From: CBDCWT01 sp965223305
Lineage (GTDB): Bacteria; Planctomycetota; Planctomycetia; Pirellulales; Pirellulaceae
Assembly: GCA_965223305.1 (NCBI GenBank)
Contig: CBDCWT010000080.1
Span: 16,860-80,859, forward strand
Reading direction: 5' to 3'
Length of the DNA stretch: 64,000 nt
Within the stretch, counting starts at the first letter, position 1. Every line of letters starts with the position of its first letter. Under the pieces are notes generated by a model. It saw nothing but the letters and a program-made list of their open reading frames with translations, was not told the origin of the DNA and ran no database searches. Position numbers and translations under genes: made by a program. This document shows, piece after piece, positions 43,267 to 50,965 of the stretch.

Positions 43267-45162
43267 GTGATCCTGCTCAACGTCCACAACTTGCAGAAGT
43301 ACTTTGGTCCGGAACCGGTGTTGGCAGGAGTGTCATTCGAAATCAGAGCGGGCGAACGTGTTTCGCTCGTCGGCCCGAACGGCACCGGTAAAACGACCTT
43401 GTTGCGGATCCTGGCCGGACGGCAGGAATCCGACTCAGGAGATGTCAACTGGCACCAATCGGCAACGTGCGGGTACCTCCAACAGCAACCCCGCTTCGCA
43501 GACCGAATGACCGTTTGGGATGTTGCAGAACAGGCGCTGGGAGATCTCCGCCAGCTGGCCACGCTGGCCGAAACGCTGGCTGCTGAATTGGCCGGCGCGA
43601 GTGACGCGGCCGAGAGGGAGGCTCTGAGTGCCAAATTTGATCGCGTCCAGGCCCAACTCGAGCAGCGCGGTGGCTACCGACTAGAACACCGCATCGAGCG
43701 GGTCTTGGCGGGGCTGGGCTTTGGTCCCGCCGAGTTTCGACGTACAGCAGCGCAGCTGAGCGGTGGGGAACAGAATCGGCTCACGATGGCCAGCCTGCTG
43801 CTCGCCGAACCCGACTTGATGCTGCTCGACGAACCTTCCAACCACCTCGACATCGAGGCCACCGAGTGGCTCGAACAATACCTGACCACCATCCGCTCCG
43901 CACTCCTCGTCGTCAGCCACGATCGTTACCTGCTCGACAAAGTCACGTCCCGAACGCTCGAGTTGTTTCGCGGTACCGTCGACAGCTATGTCGGCAACTT
44001 CACGGCCTACCAGCGTCAACAGGCCGAGAGGGTCAAGATCCAGCGCCGCTCTTATGAGAAACAACAGTCTGAGATCGCGAAAATGGAGGACTTCGTCCGT
44101 CGTCACCACTACGGTCAAAAGCACGCCCAAGCCGAAGACCGACGCAAAAAGCTGGCTAGGATTGAACGCGTCGACCGCCCGCGCGAAATCGCCGCACCGC
44201 CAATGGCGTTCCCCGCCGCAGAACGAACGGGTGACGTGGCGCTCCGCGTCGAGCATCTGTCGAAAGGCTACGAGCGCTCGCTGTTCACCGACTTGACATT
44301 CGACATCCTACGCGGGGAACGATGGGGTATTCTCGGCCCCAACGGGTGCGGGAAGTCGACACTGCTGCGCTGCTTGCTCGATCGCGAGCAGCCCGATCAG
44401 GGCCGGGTGGCCTGGGGTGCTCACGTGAAGGTCGGCTACTTCGACCAGCAGGTGGCGGATCTCCATGATAACTTGCCGGTCCTCGAAGCCGTTCGTAGCG
44501 GCCAGCACGATTTCTCCGAGCAGGCGCGCCGCGACCTGCTCGCCCGCTTCGGCTTGGCCGGGGACGTGATCCACCAGCAGGTTGGCAGCCTCAGCGGAGG
44601 TGAGCGGAACCGGACCGCACTCGCCCGGCTGGCAGGCTCGGCCGCCAATTTCCTGGTGCTCGACGAACCAACCAACCATCTCGATCTATGGTCACGAGCC
44701 GCCCTCGAAAAGGCCTTGCAGCAGTTTACGGGGACGATCCTCTTTGTGACGCACGACCGGTACTTCCTCAACAATGTGGCCGACCACCTGCTGGTCGTTG
44801 ACTCCGGCCGGTTTCGAGTGATCGACGGCAATTATGAAACCTATCGGCAGATCGGACCGCCGCCCACAGACGCCGGGCGGACAGGGGAGGGCACGGTGGC
44901 AGCGCCCCTGAAAGCCCGCCGTGCAGCGACCGAGCCGACCAAAGCAAAGCGGAAGTTCCCCTATCGAAAGCTGCCCGACATCGAAGCCGACATCGCGACA
45001 AGCGAACAGCGAATCGCCCAGCTACATGCAGACCTCGCCGCTCCAGATGTCGTCCGAGATGGTCAACGAATCAAAGCTCTGCGCGCCGAACTCGAAGCGC
45101 AAAGTCAATCCCTATCGCAGCTCTACGAACACTGGGAAGAGGCGATGGAGCGCAACGGCTAG
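43267..45162 (+). CDS. ABC-F family ATPase (ribosome-associated type)
   Basis: This 631-residue protein has two ABC domains and no membrane segment. Domain 1 has VGPNGTGKTTLLRIL, signature LSGGEQNRLTMASLL and Walker B MLLDEPSNHLDIEA. Domain 2 has LGPNGCGKSTLLRCLL, LSGGERNRTALARL and LVLDEPTNHLDLWS. A charged linker lies between them (KMEDFVRRHHYGQKHAQAED). The C-terminal 110 residues include a Lys/Arg-rich, coiled-coil-like segment as in Uup. ABC-F proteins act on the ribosome in translation control or antibiotic resistance. The start is GTG 43267. Confidence 0.9.
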   Translation: MILLNVHNLQKYFGPEPVLAGVSFEIRAGERVSLVGPNGTGKTTLLRILAGRQESDSGDVNWHQSATCGYLQQQPRFADRMTVWDVAEQALGDLRQLATLAETLAAELAGASDAAEREALSAKFDRVQAQLEQRGGYRLEHRIERVLAGLGFGPAEFRRTAAQLSGGEQNRLTMASLLLAEPDLMLLDEPSNHLDIEATEWLEQYLTTIRSALLVVSHDRYLLDKVTSRTLELFRGTVDSYVGNFTAYQRQQAERVKIQRRSYEKQQSEIAKMEDFVRRHHYGQKHAQAEDRRKKLARIERVDRPREIAAPPMAFPAAERTGDVALRVEHLSKGYERSLFTDLTFDILRGERWGILGPNGCGKSTLLRCLLDREQPDQGRVAWGAHVKVGYFDQQVADLHDNLPVLEAVRSGQHDFSEQARRDLLARFGLAGDVIHQQVGSLSGGERNRTALARLAGSAANFLVLDEPTNHLDLWSRAALEKALQQFTGTILFVTHDRYFLNNVADHLLVVDSGRFRVIDGNYETYRQIGPPPTDAGRTGEGTVAAPLKARRAATEPTKAKRKFPYRKLPDIEADIATSEQRIAQLHADLAAPDVVRDGQRIKALRAELEAQSQSLSQLYEHWEEAMERNG

Positions 45163-45210
45163 GCCGTCACGCACCCAGATTAAGTGCCGACTCCAGGCGA
45201 ACGGCGACCT

Positions 45211-45513
45211 CTAGAATCGCAAGCGGAACGAGAAGTTGTTCCCGTAGTAACCCAGTCCCGAGCGGCCGTAGTAGCCCGACCCGTAACCATAGTTACCATA
45301 GCCGGCACCGTAACGGGGGTAGCCGTAGTAGCCGCGCCCGTAACCGTAACTGGGACCGCGATAGCCGTAGTAGCCACCGATGTAGGGCGACACGCGAGCG
45401 GCGCGGTAACCCCCGTAATAGCCGCGGCCGTAACGACAGCTGTCGGCTGAGGCCGTATTCGCAGCAAAGCCAATCAAACCTACCGTGGCAATAGCAAGCA
45501 TTAGACGTTTCAT
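45211..45513 (-). CDS. Short Gly/Tyr-rich secreted protein
   Basis: This 100-residue protein has a signal peptide (MKRLMLAIATVGLIGFAANT, cleavage near ASA-DS). The mature part of about 75 residues is almost entirely Gly-Tyr-Arg repeats (GYYGGYRAAR, YGYGRGYYGYPRYG). GGAGAG precedes ATG 45513. Such low-complexity exported proteins are common in planctomycetes and of unknown role; they may be cell-envelope components. Confidence 0.75.
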   Translation of the reverse strand: MKRLMLAIATVGLIGFAANTASADSCRYGRGYYGGYRAARVSPYIGGYYGYRGPSYGYGRGYYGYPRYGAGYGNYGYGSGYYGRSGLGYYGNNFSFRLRF

Positions 45514-45749
45514 CGGAACTCTCCTGACTCGTGCAACAAAGGATACCTGCCGGTATTGGACGACCCAACCCGGCCGGAGACCAATTCGCAGCTGCCGTGC
45601 CGAAGAGCCCCAAGGACGCCTCAAAGCTTTAATTCACAACGTGTTACAAGCCACGAGTTGAGTCTCAGCTCAAGTCTTAGGGGAGCAAGACTGTCGTCAA
45701 TTAGATAATATGGCGTCATCATATCGATGTCAATTCGCGACCTTTTTCA

Positions 45750-46860
45750 GACGCTCGGGAGGGCGAGGCTCCTGCCGAGCCGTGTGTCCGCCTGCCGGTT
45801 TCGTGATTACTCTGCTTCTGGCGGACGGCACACGGAGTGTGCCTGCTACTGTTGCGGTGTTGAACCGTGGACTAACGCCCAGCGGCTGATTTTTGATCCG
45901 TAGCCGAACTCGGCAGAGTTTGGCGGACTGCCGATTCGAACCACATTCTGGCGAATTCGGGCTGCAAGAAGTTTTCTGAACGAGCAAGAGGCCATCCGGT
46001 GGATCCTGTAAATCCTGTCAAGAAAGGCAGAAGACAGGATCAACATGAGGAACAGGATTGCGTGGATGGCTCCACGGCGGGCAACAGCCGTGTCAGACGC
46101 TCGGGAGGGCGAGGCTGGGATGGTGAAACGTTCTTCACAACATGTGGTAGTCGCCGAGCGAACTTGTCCCAACATCTTCGATGCTATCGGGCGCAGTATA
46201 GGAGTTTGCCTCGAATTGCATTGGTTTTGTGACAACTAGCATGCATTGCTCCCACCAAATGTTGCGATAGCAATTGCTTTTTGACACTGCCTGTTGTGGT
46301 CCAAAGTTTTCGTCACCCCAGGGCGAGGCTCCTGCCGAGCCGTGTGCCCGCCTGTCGGTTTCGTGTTTACTCTGCTTCTGGCGGACGGCACACGGAGTGT
46401 GCCTGCTACTGTTACGGTCGGAACCGTGGGCTAACGCCCAGCGGCTGATTTTTGATCCCGTAGCCGAACTCGTCAGAGTTTGGCGGACTGCCGATTCGAA
46501 CCACATTCTGGCGAATTCGGGCTGCAAGAAGTTTTCTGAACGAGCAAGAGGCCATCCTGTGGATCCTGTCAAGAAAGGGATCAACATGAGGAACAGGATT
46601 GAGTGGATGGCTCCACGGCGGGGCAACAGCCGTGTCAGACGCTCGGGAGGGCGAGGCTCCTGCCGAGCCGTGTGCCCGTGTATCGGTTTCGTGTTTACTC
46701 TGCTTCTGGCGGACGGCACACGGAGTGTGCCTGCTACTGTTACGGTCGGAACCGTGGGCTAACGCCCAGCGGCTGATTTTTGATCCGTAGCCGAACTCGC
46801 CAGAGTTTGGCGAACGCCGATTCGAACCACATTCTGGCGAATTCGGGCTGCAAGAGGCCT
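45750..46860. repeat. Interrupted tandem array of a ~330-bp composite repeat
   Basis: Three copies of a composite unit lie between about 45750 and 46860. Each contains, in order, a GC-rich repeat (GGGAGGGCGAGGCTCCTGCC), GGCGGACGGCACACGGAGTG, repeat R1, the CGTAGCCGAACTCGCCAGAG family, and CACATTCTGGCGAATTCGGG. Copies one and two also have a GATCCTGT-containing segment. The R1 positions 45862, 46422 and 46750 give spacings of 560 and 328 bp. The longer spacing is caused by a roughly 200-bp insertion (about 46118-46318) of different sequence. Frames here repeat the same peptide and are not genes. Confidence 0.8.
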
Positions 46861-46884
46861 GTCAGGAAGCGGAACCAAAAGAAG

Positions 46885-46914
46885 CAACGCCGCGTTGTTT
46901 CCAACGCGGCGTTG
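46885..46914 (-). terminator. Strong stem-loop after the low-complexity lipoprotein gene
   Basis: CAACGCCGCGTTG (46885-46897), TTTC loop, CAACGCGGCGTTG (46902-46914): a perfect 13-bp stem. It lies 33 nt past the stop of the minus-strand gene at 46947. The T-tract is modest, but the position and stem strength fit an intrinsic terminator for that gene. Confidence 0.7.
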
Positions 46915-46946
46915 AGGAATTGCCTTAGCTATTCAGCCCGCAAGAG

Positions 46947-47957
46947 CTATCGGGTCGTCGAACCTGTCGACGGATACGAGTAAGACGACGAGGATCCGGT
47001 GCTCGGGTAGGACCCGGTTGACGGATAGCCGCCGGCACCAGGAGTTCCGCCGGTGCTGGGCAGCTGGCCCGCATTGCGGTTTGTCGTGCCGGGGCGGTAG
47101 GCCCCACCTGCCGGGCTCGCCGTGCTCGACCCGCCACCGTACGTTGGGGTGCTCGGCCGGCTGTACCCGGTCGAGGGGTAACCGCCGGTGGAAGCGGCGG
47201 CGGCGGACGAACCGCCGTACGTCGGCATTGACGTGCCAGGAGCTGCTTTGGTTTGGGGATAGCTGGCCGGGGCCGACGGGTAGGATCCCGAGCTCGATTG
47301 ACCGGAGTATGCACCGGCCGTGGTGCCACCCCACTTGTTGTTCGACCCGTAGCTGTTGCTGCCTCCGGCGGCTTGGGTACCCGCAGGCGCGGTCGCATAA
47401 GAATTGCCCGTGGCTGCCCTGGACGTGCCGGCGCCGCCGTAGCCAGGCGTGGAGTAGCTGTTGGCGTAGCTGTTTCGGCTATCCGCGGTGGCAGCATAAG
47501 GACTGGTCGCCGACCGAGTTCCCTGACTGGTAGGCGAGGAACGATATTGCGAATACGGCGAGCTTGGCTGGCGGCCAGCAGCTCCCGGATAAGGATTCGT
47601 GCTCGAGGCTAGCGGAGTGCGGCCCGCCGCGGACGAGCCAGGACGGCCTGCCGTGCCGTAGGGGCCCGTCTGATAGCCGGGAGCGCCCGAGCCGTAATTT
47701 CCGTAGTTCGTAGCACCTGCGTAGCCGGGATAGGACGGCTGAGCATTTGTTGTTGCGGTTGGGTTCGGCAGCGCGTTCGCCGAGGGTTTCTGCGGAAATG
47801 TGTTTGCGGCCAGCGAGGTTTGTGAGGGTCGCTTGCCCCAGCTAAGCCAATCTGCGCCTGGCATACTGTAACCGCTCTTGCAGCCTGTGGAGACGAGTAG
47901 AGGCAAACAGGAAGCAGCTGCCAAGATCAATGACCGTCGCGATAGAAAAGCTCGCAT
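46947..47957 (-). CDS. Low-complexity lipoprotein (Ser/Gly/Tyr/Pro-rich)
   Basis: This 336-residue protein has a lipoprotein signal (SLILAAASCLPLLVSTGCKS, with lipobox STGC; lipidated Cys at about residue 26). The mature part is dominated by S, G, Y, P, T and A, with a C-terminal tandem repeat (YPSTGSYPSTGSSSSYSYPS). The only less-repetitive part is the first 70 residues (PGADWLSWGKRPSQ). It is likely anchored to a membrane facing the periplasm and disordered. The function is unknown. Confidence 0.75.
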   Translation of the reverse strand: MRAFLSRRSLILAAASCLPLLVSTGCKSGYSMPGADWLSWGKRPSQTSLAANTFPQKPSANALPNPTATTNAQPSYPGYAGATNYGNYGSGAPGYQTGPYGTAGRPGSSAAGRTPLASSTNPYPGAAGRQPSSPYSQYRSSPTSQGTRSATSPYAATADSRNSYANSYSTPGYGGAGTSRAATGNSYATAPAGTQAAGGSNSYGSNNKWGGTTAGAYSGQSSSGSYPSAPASYPQTKAAPGTSMPTYGGSSAAAASTGGYPSTGYSRPSTPTYGGGSSTASPAGGAYRPGTTNRNAGQLPSTGGTPGAGGYPSTGSYPSTGSSSSYSYPSTGSTTR

Positions 47958-48463
47958 CGCTTCATTATCCTTCTTTTGAGTTTACCGTGAGATGGGAACA
48001 CAGCCTTCCGACTGAGCTCCCCTCCCCGAGAAGAAGTTCGCCGTCCTTCGCTGTGCGCGTTGTAGGGGTAGTTTCGGTTAGGCAACCTCGACAAAGCCAG
48101 CCAAACCGAAAAGTTTACCTGAGATTCTGAACGTTCCTGCCGAAACCCGACCGGTGCCTGGATTTCGGAAAAAAGATGTAAGACAAGACCAAGAGGTGAT
48201 TTGCAGCCTCGCAATGTAAACCGCAGTGTGAAGGAGTGGCAGTCTCCTCCCGCCGCGGCGCATCGTGATGCTGCGACTTGCTTCCCTTGAACGGGTCGTT
48301 GTTCTTTCACAAGCCGGATAGGAGAGACGAGTGCTGCCTCGGCTGGCATTTGTCCCTACCGAGCCAAACCGACGGTGGCCGCAGAAAGCTGGCTGGTGCC
48401 ACGCTCCACGATCCGGGCCGCGGATCATAGAGACGCAGCCCGTTGGCGTCAACGCCTTTCAGA
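47958..48463. other. 506-bp region upstream of the lipoprotein gene, no gene recognised
   Basis: I see no gene that stands up: a GTG frame at 48331 overlaps the sod gene antisense and has no family features. CTCGG (48340-48344)...CCGAG (48358-48362) forms a weak hairpin. It probably holds the promoter of the lipoprotein gene and the terminator of sod, but no strong sigma70 pair was found. No riboswitch family was recognised. Confidence 0.5.
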
Positions 48464-49090
48464 TCAGCCGCCAGCTTGCTCGAATCGACGACCGACCTCT
48501 TCCCAGTTCACCACGTTCCAAAAGGCGGCGATGTAATCCGGGCGGCGGTTTTGGTAGTTCAAGTAGTAGGCGTGCTCCCAAACGTCCAAGCCCAGAATAG
48601 GTGTGCCGGACAGTCCGGCAACCGCCTCGCCCATCAACGGATTGTCTTGATTCGCAGTGGAACCGACCGCCAAGGAGCCGTCACGCACAACCAGCCAGGC
48701 CCATCCGCTTCCAAACCGTGTGGCAGCCGCCTTGGCGAACGCTTCCTTGAAACTCTCCAAGCCCCGCAGATCGGCAGCGATTGCAGCCGCCAGGTCTCCA
48801 CCTGGGGCACCTGATCCTCCCGGAGCCATCACCGACCAGAAGAGCGAGTGATTGGCGTGCCCCCCGCCGTTGTTCCGGACGGCGGTACGTTTGTCCTCGG
48901 GAACCACCGACAGGTCAGAGATCAGCGCCCCGATATCTTTGCCGCCCAAGTTAGTCCCCTCGATCGCCGCATTGAGGTTGTTCACGTAGGCTTGGTGATG
49001 TTTGCCGTGGTGAATCTCCATCGTGCGAGCATCAATGTGCGGCTCGAGTGCGTTGTGGGCGTAGGGTAGCTCTGGAAGAGTATATGTCAT
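48464..49090 (-). CDS. sodA: Mn-type superoxide dismutase
   Basis: This 208-residue SOD has metal ligands in EIHHGKHHQAYVNNL, NNGGGHANHSLFW and DVWEHAYYLNYQNRR. NNGGGHANHSLFW and the WEHAYY form are typical of Mn-dependent (SodA) rather than Fe-dependent enzymes, although cambialistic use cannot be excluded. It has no signal peptide, so it is cytoplasmic. It detoxifies superoxide. No peroxidase or catalase gene is next to it. Confidence 0.95.
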   Translation of the reverse strand: MTYTLPELPYAHNALEPHIDARTMEIHHGKHHQAYVNNLNAAIEGTNLGGKDIGALISDLSVVPEDKRTAVRNNGGGHANHSLFWSVMAPGGSGAPGGDLAAAIAADLRGLESFKEAFAKAAATRFGSGWAWLVVRDGSLAVGSTANQDNPLMGEAVAGLSGTPILGLDVWEHAYYLNYQNRRPDYIAAFWNVVNWEEVGRRFEQAGG

Positions 49091-49199
49091 CGAGAATCTC
49101 CTGCTGGCTGCTTCAGTCTCCGACGAAAGGCGCGCAGCATAACGGATGGGAGAAATGCTCGCAATTGGGGGCCGCGGGGCCCGCTCACCTAACTGTCTG

Positions 49200-49463
49200 C
49201 CGCGTTCTCAGACCGCAAAATCCGCCGGAATGCGTTAGCATCCGGTTTGGTAGGAACCGTGGGCTAACGCCGGCTAACGCCCAGCGGCTGATCTTGCACA
49301 GCCACACTGCAAAGGTACAGCGATTTCGGCTCGGCAGGAGCCTCGCCCTCCCGAGCATTATGCACGGCTGTTGCCGCGGCGTGATGGGCCGCGCCACAAA
49401 TCAGCCGGAATGCGTTAGCATCCGGTTTTGCAGGAACCGTGGGCTAACGCCCAGCGGCTGATG
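49200..49463. repeat. Second copy of the R2-R3-R1 composite repeat block
   Basis: It contains partial R3 (about 49222-49248), R1 with an internal duplication (49255-49292), R2 (49327-49356), R3 (49401-49428) and R1 (49435-49462). The last 140 bp match the block at 42640-42785 in order and nearly in sequence. It lies between sodA and the flagellin/FlgL gene. It is non-coding. Confidence 0.75.
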
Positions 49464-49521
49464 GTGCAGGGGGGGCGCCCGGCGCCCCGCGAGATTGGCT
49501 TGCCAGCGCCGCGGGGCCCGC

Positions 49522-50922
49522 TCACCTGTCCGCCAGTTGACGCACGAGCTCCACGAGACTGGCTTGCTGCTGTTGGAGAATCGAGATCGACGAGACGGTG
49601 TTGTCGGCGAGAGACTGGTTCTTCGCCAGCAGCAGATTCTCCCGCTCTTCGTCGACGCCATTCAGATTCTCGATCGTCGTTTCCAACTCATCGCTGAAAC
49701 CATCCAGCAAAGATGCCGACGAGGCAACCGTGACATCGGCGAACGAGTCGACGATGCCATCCACCCGGGTCAACGAGCCCAGCGCCTCGTCGATCACGCG
49801 AATGGCTTGGGAGGTGTTGGCGGCCAGCCCGGCCAGTCCCCCGCCACTGGCCAGCTCGCTGACCGCACCGCTGACACCGCCCAATAACGCGGCGCTCACA
49901 CCAGGAAGCCCCAGCTGGGTTGCGACCCGCAGGTCAGGTGACAGGCGGAACTGCGCAACGTCGTCGTCCAACACCGTGACTGGGTTGAAACCATCGGTGA
50001 ACCCAGGCTGGAACTCAAACACGACGTGGGTTCCTTGCGAGGTGTAGCGTGCCCGATTTCCATCCGTGGCCGAGCTGTCGATGGTCTGGCCGTTGATGAT
50101 CGCCACCACATCGGTTCCCTGGTTTGTCCCCGCAGTGTCGAAAGAACCGGTGCTAACGTCGACCTCGAGCGTGGCCTGTTCACCGTAGTCGACGGTGGTC
50201 AGGGTCAGGTCGTCGCCCGCAGCCGCGGCCACGATGCCTGTCTTGTGGCTGTCTTGGTTAATGAGGCTGGCCGCCGCGTCCAACGTTTGGCCCAAAGTCA
50301 CCTGAATGCTGCTGCTCCCCCTCTTACCTGTCAGGGTGAACGTGGCATCCGCGACAATCGCTCCGGCAACTCCGGTGTAGGTCACCGCCGCTTGAGTGGC
50401 CGCAGTGTCGACCGAGCCAGTAAAGTCGGTTTCGCCGGCAGCGTAGACCTCGACATTGCTGATCTGAGATGCCAGTCGGCCGGCAGCTCGGTAGTTAACC
50501 GATCCGTCCAAGAAACGTCTGCCACCGATATCTGTCGCGGCCAAGTCGTTAATCGACACCACAGCCCTATCGATTATGGCTTGCTCCGCGGTCCGTTCTT
50601 CGTCGGTCAGGCTGCCATCTTCGTCCAGCACCAGTGAGGCGCGGATCCCCTCTAACTCGGTGCGAATCTGATCGAGCGTCAGCTGCGATTGCGCACCGAT
50701 GTTGGCGGCCACATCGACCTGGCGTTTAGCGTCCTGCACCACGCTCAGCCGCCGCTCGAAGCTGCTAATCGTCATGAACGCCGATGGATCGTCCGCAGGC
50801 CGATTGACCTGCTTGCCGGTCGACAAACGCACGGCGCCGGCCAGCGTGGCCGAATTGACCCGCTGCAGGTGGGTCAGCAACAGCTGCTCGAATCCCGATA
50901 TCGTCGCGCCAATCCGCGGCAT
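49522..50922 (-). CDS. Flagellin/FlgL-family protein
   Basis: This 466-residue protein has the N-terminal D0/D1 region of flagellin-type proteins (ATLAGAVRLSTGKQVNRPAD, about residues 26-45). The matching C-terminal helical region (NTVSSISILQQQQASLVELV) is also present, as is an internal flagellin hook IN domain (about 175-225, SSSIQVTLGQTLDAAASLIN). This layout fits hook-filament junction protein FlgL or a flagellin. GAGGGG precedes ATG 50922. It starts 43 bp downstream of the HD-GYP/GGDEF gene on the same strand, so a shared transcript is likely, linking c-di-GMP signalling to the flagellum. Confidence 0.85.
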   Translation of the reverse strand: MPRIGATISGFEQLLLTHLQRVNSATLAGAVRLSTGKQVNRPADDPSAFMTISSFERRLSVVQDAKRQVDVAANIGAQSQLTLDQIRTELEGIRASLVLDEDGSLTDEERTAEQAIIDRAVVSINDLAATDIGGRRFLDGSVNYRAAGRLASQISNVEVYAAGETDFTGSVDTAATQAAVTYTGVAGAIVADATFTLTGKRGSSSIQVTLGQTLDAAASLINQDSHKTGIVAAAAGDDLTLTTVDYGEQATLEVDVSTGSFDTAGTNQGTDVVAIINGQTIDSSATDGNRARYTSQGTHVVFEFQPGFTDGFNPVTVLDDDVAQFRLSPDLRVATQLGLPGVSAALLGGVSGAVSELASGGGLAGLAANTSQAIRVIDEALGSLTRVDGIVDSFADVTVASSASLLDGFSDELETTIENLNGVDEERENLLLAKNQSLADNTVSSISILQQQQASLVELVRQLADR

Positions 50923-50965
50923 GCCGTCCCCTCTTTCGAGTCGGATCTCGCTGAAAGCCGACGGG

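Noticed and set aside
46489..46533. GATTCGAACC motifs resembling tRNA T-loops
   Set aside because: They recur in every unit of the repeat array; no acceptor, anticodon or D stem can be folded around them.
46274..46790. Frames giving SRVRRSGGRGSCRAV-like and GFVFTLLLADGTRSVPATVT-like peptides
   Set aside because: They repeat within the tandem array of intergenic repeats, appear in several copies in the same frame, and have no Shine-Dalgarno or family.
48331..48600. GTG-initiated 89-residue frame with AGGAGA upstream
   Set aside because: It overlaps sodA antisense and loses any conserved character; the Shine-Dalgarno match alone is not enough.
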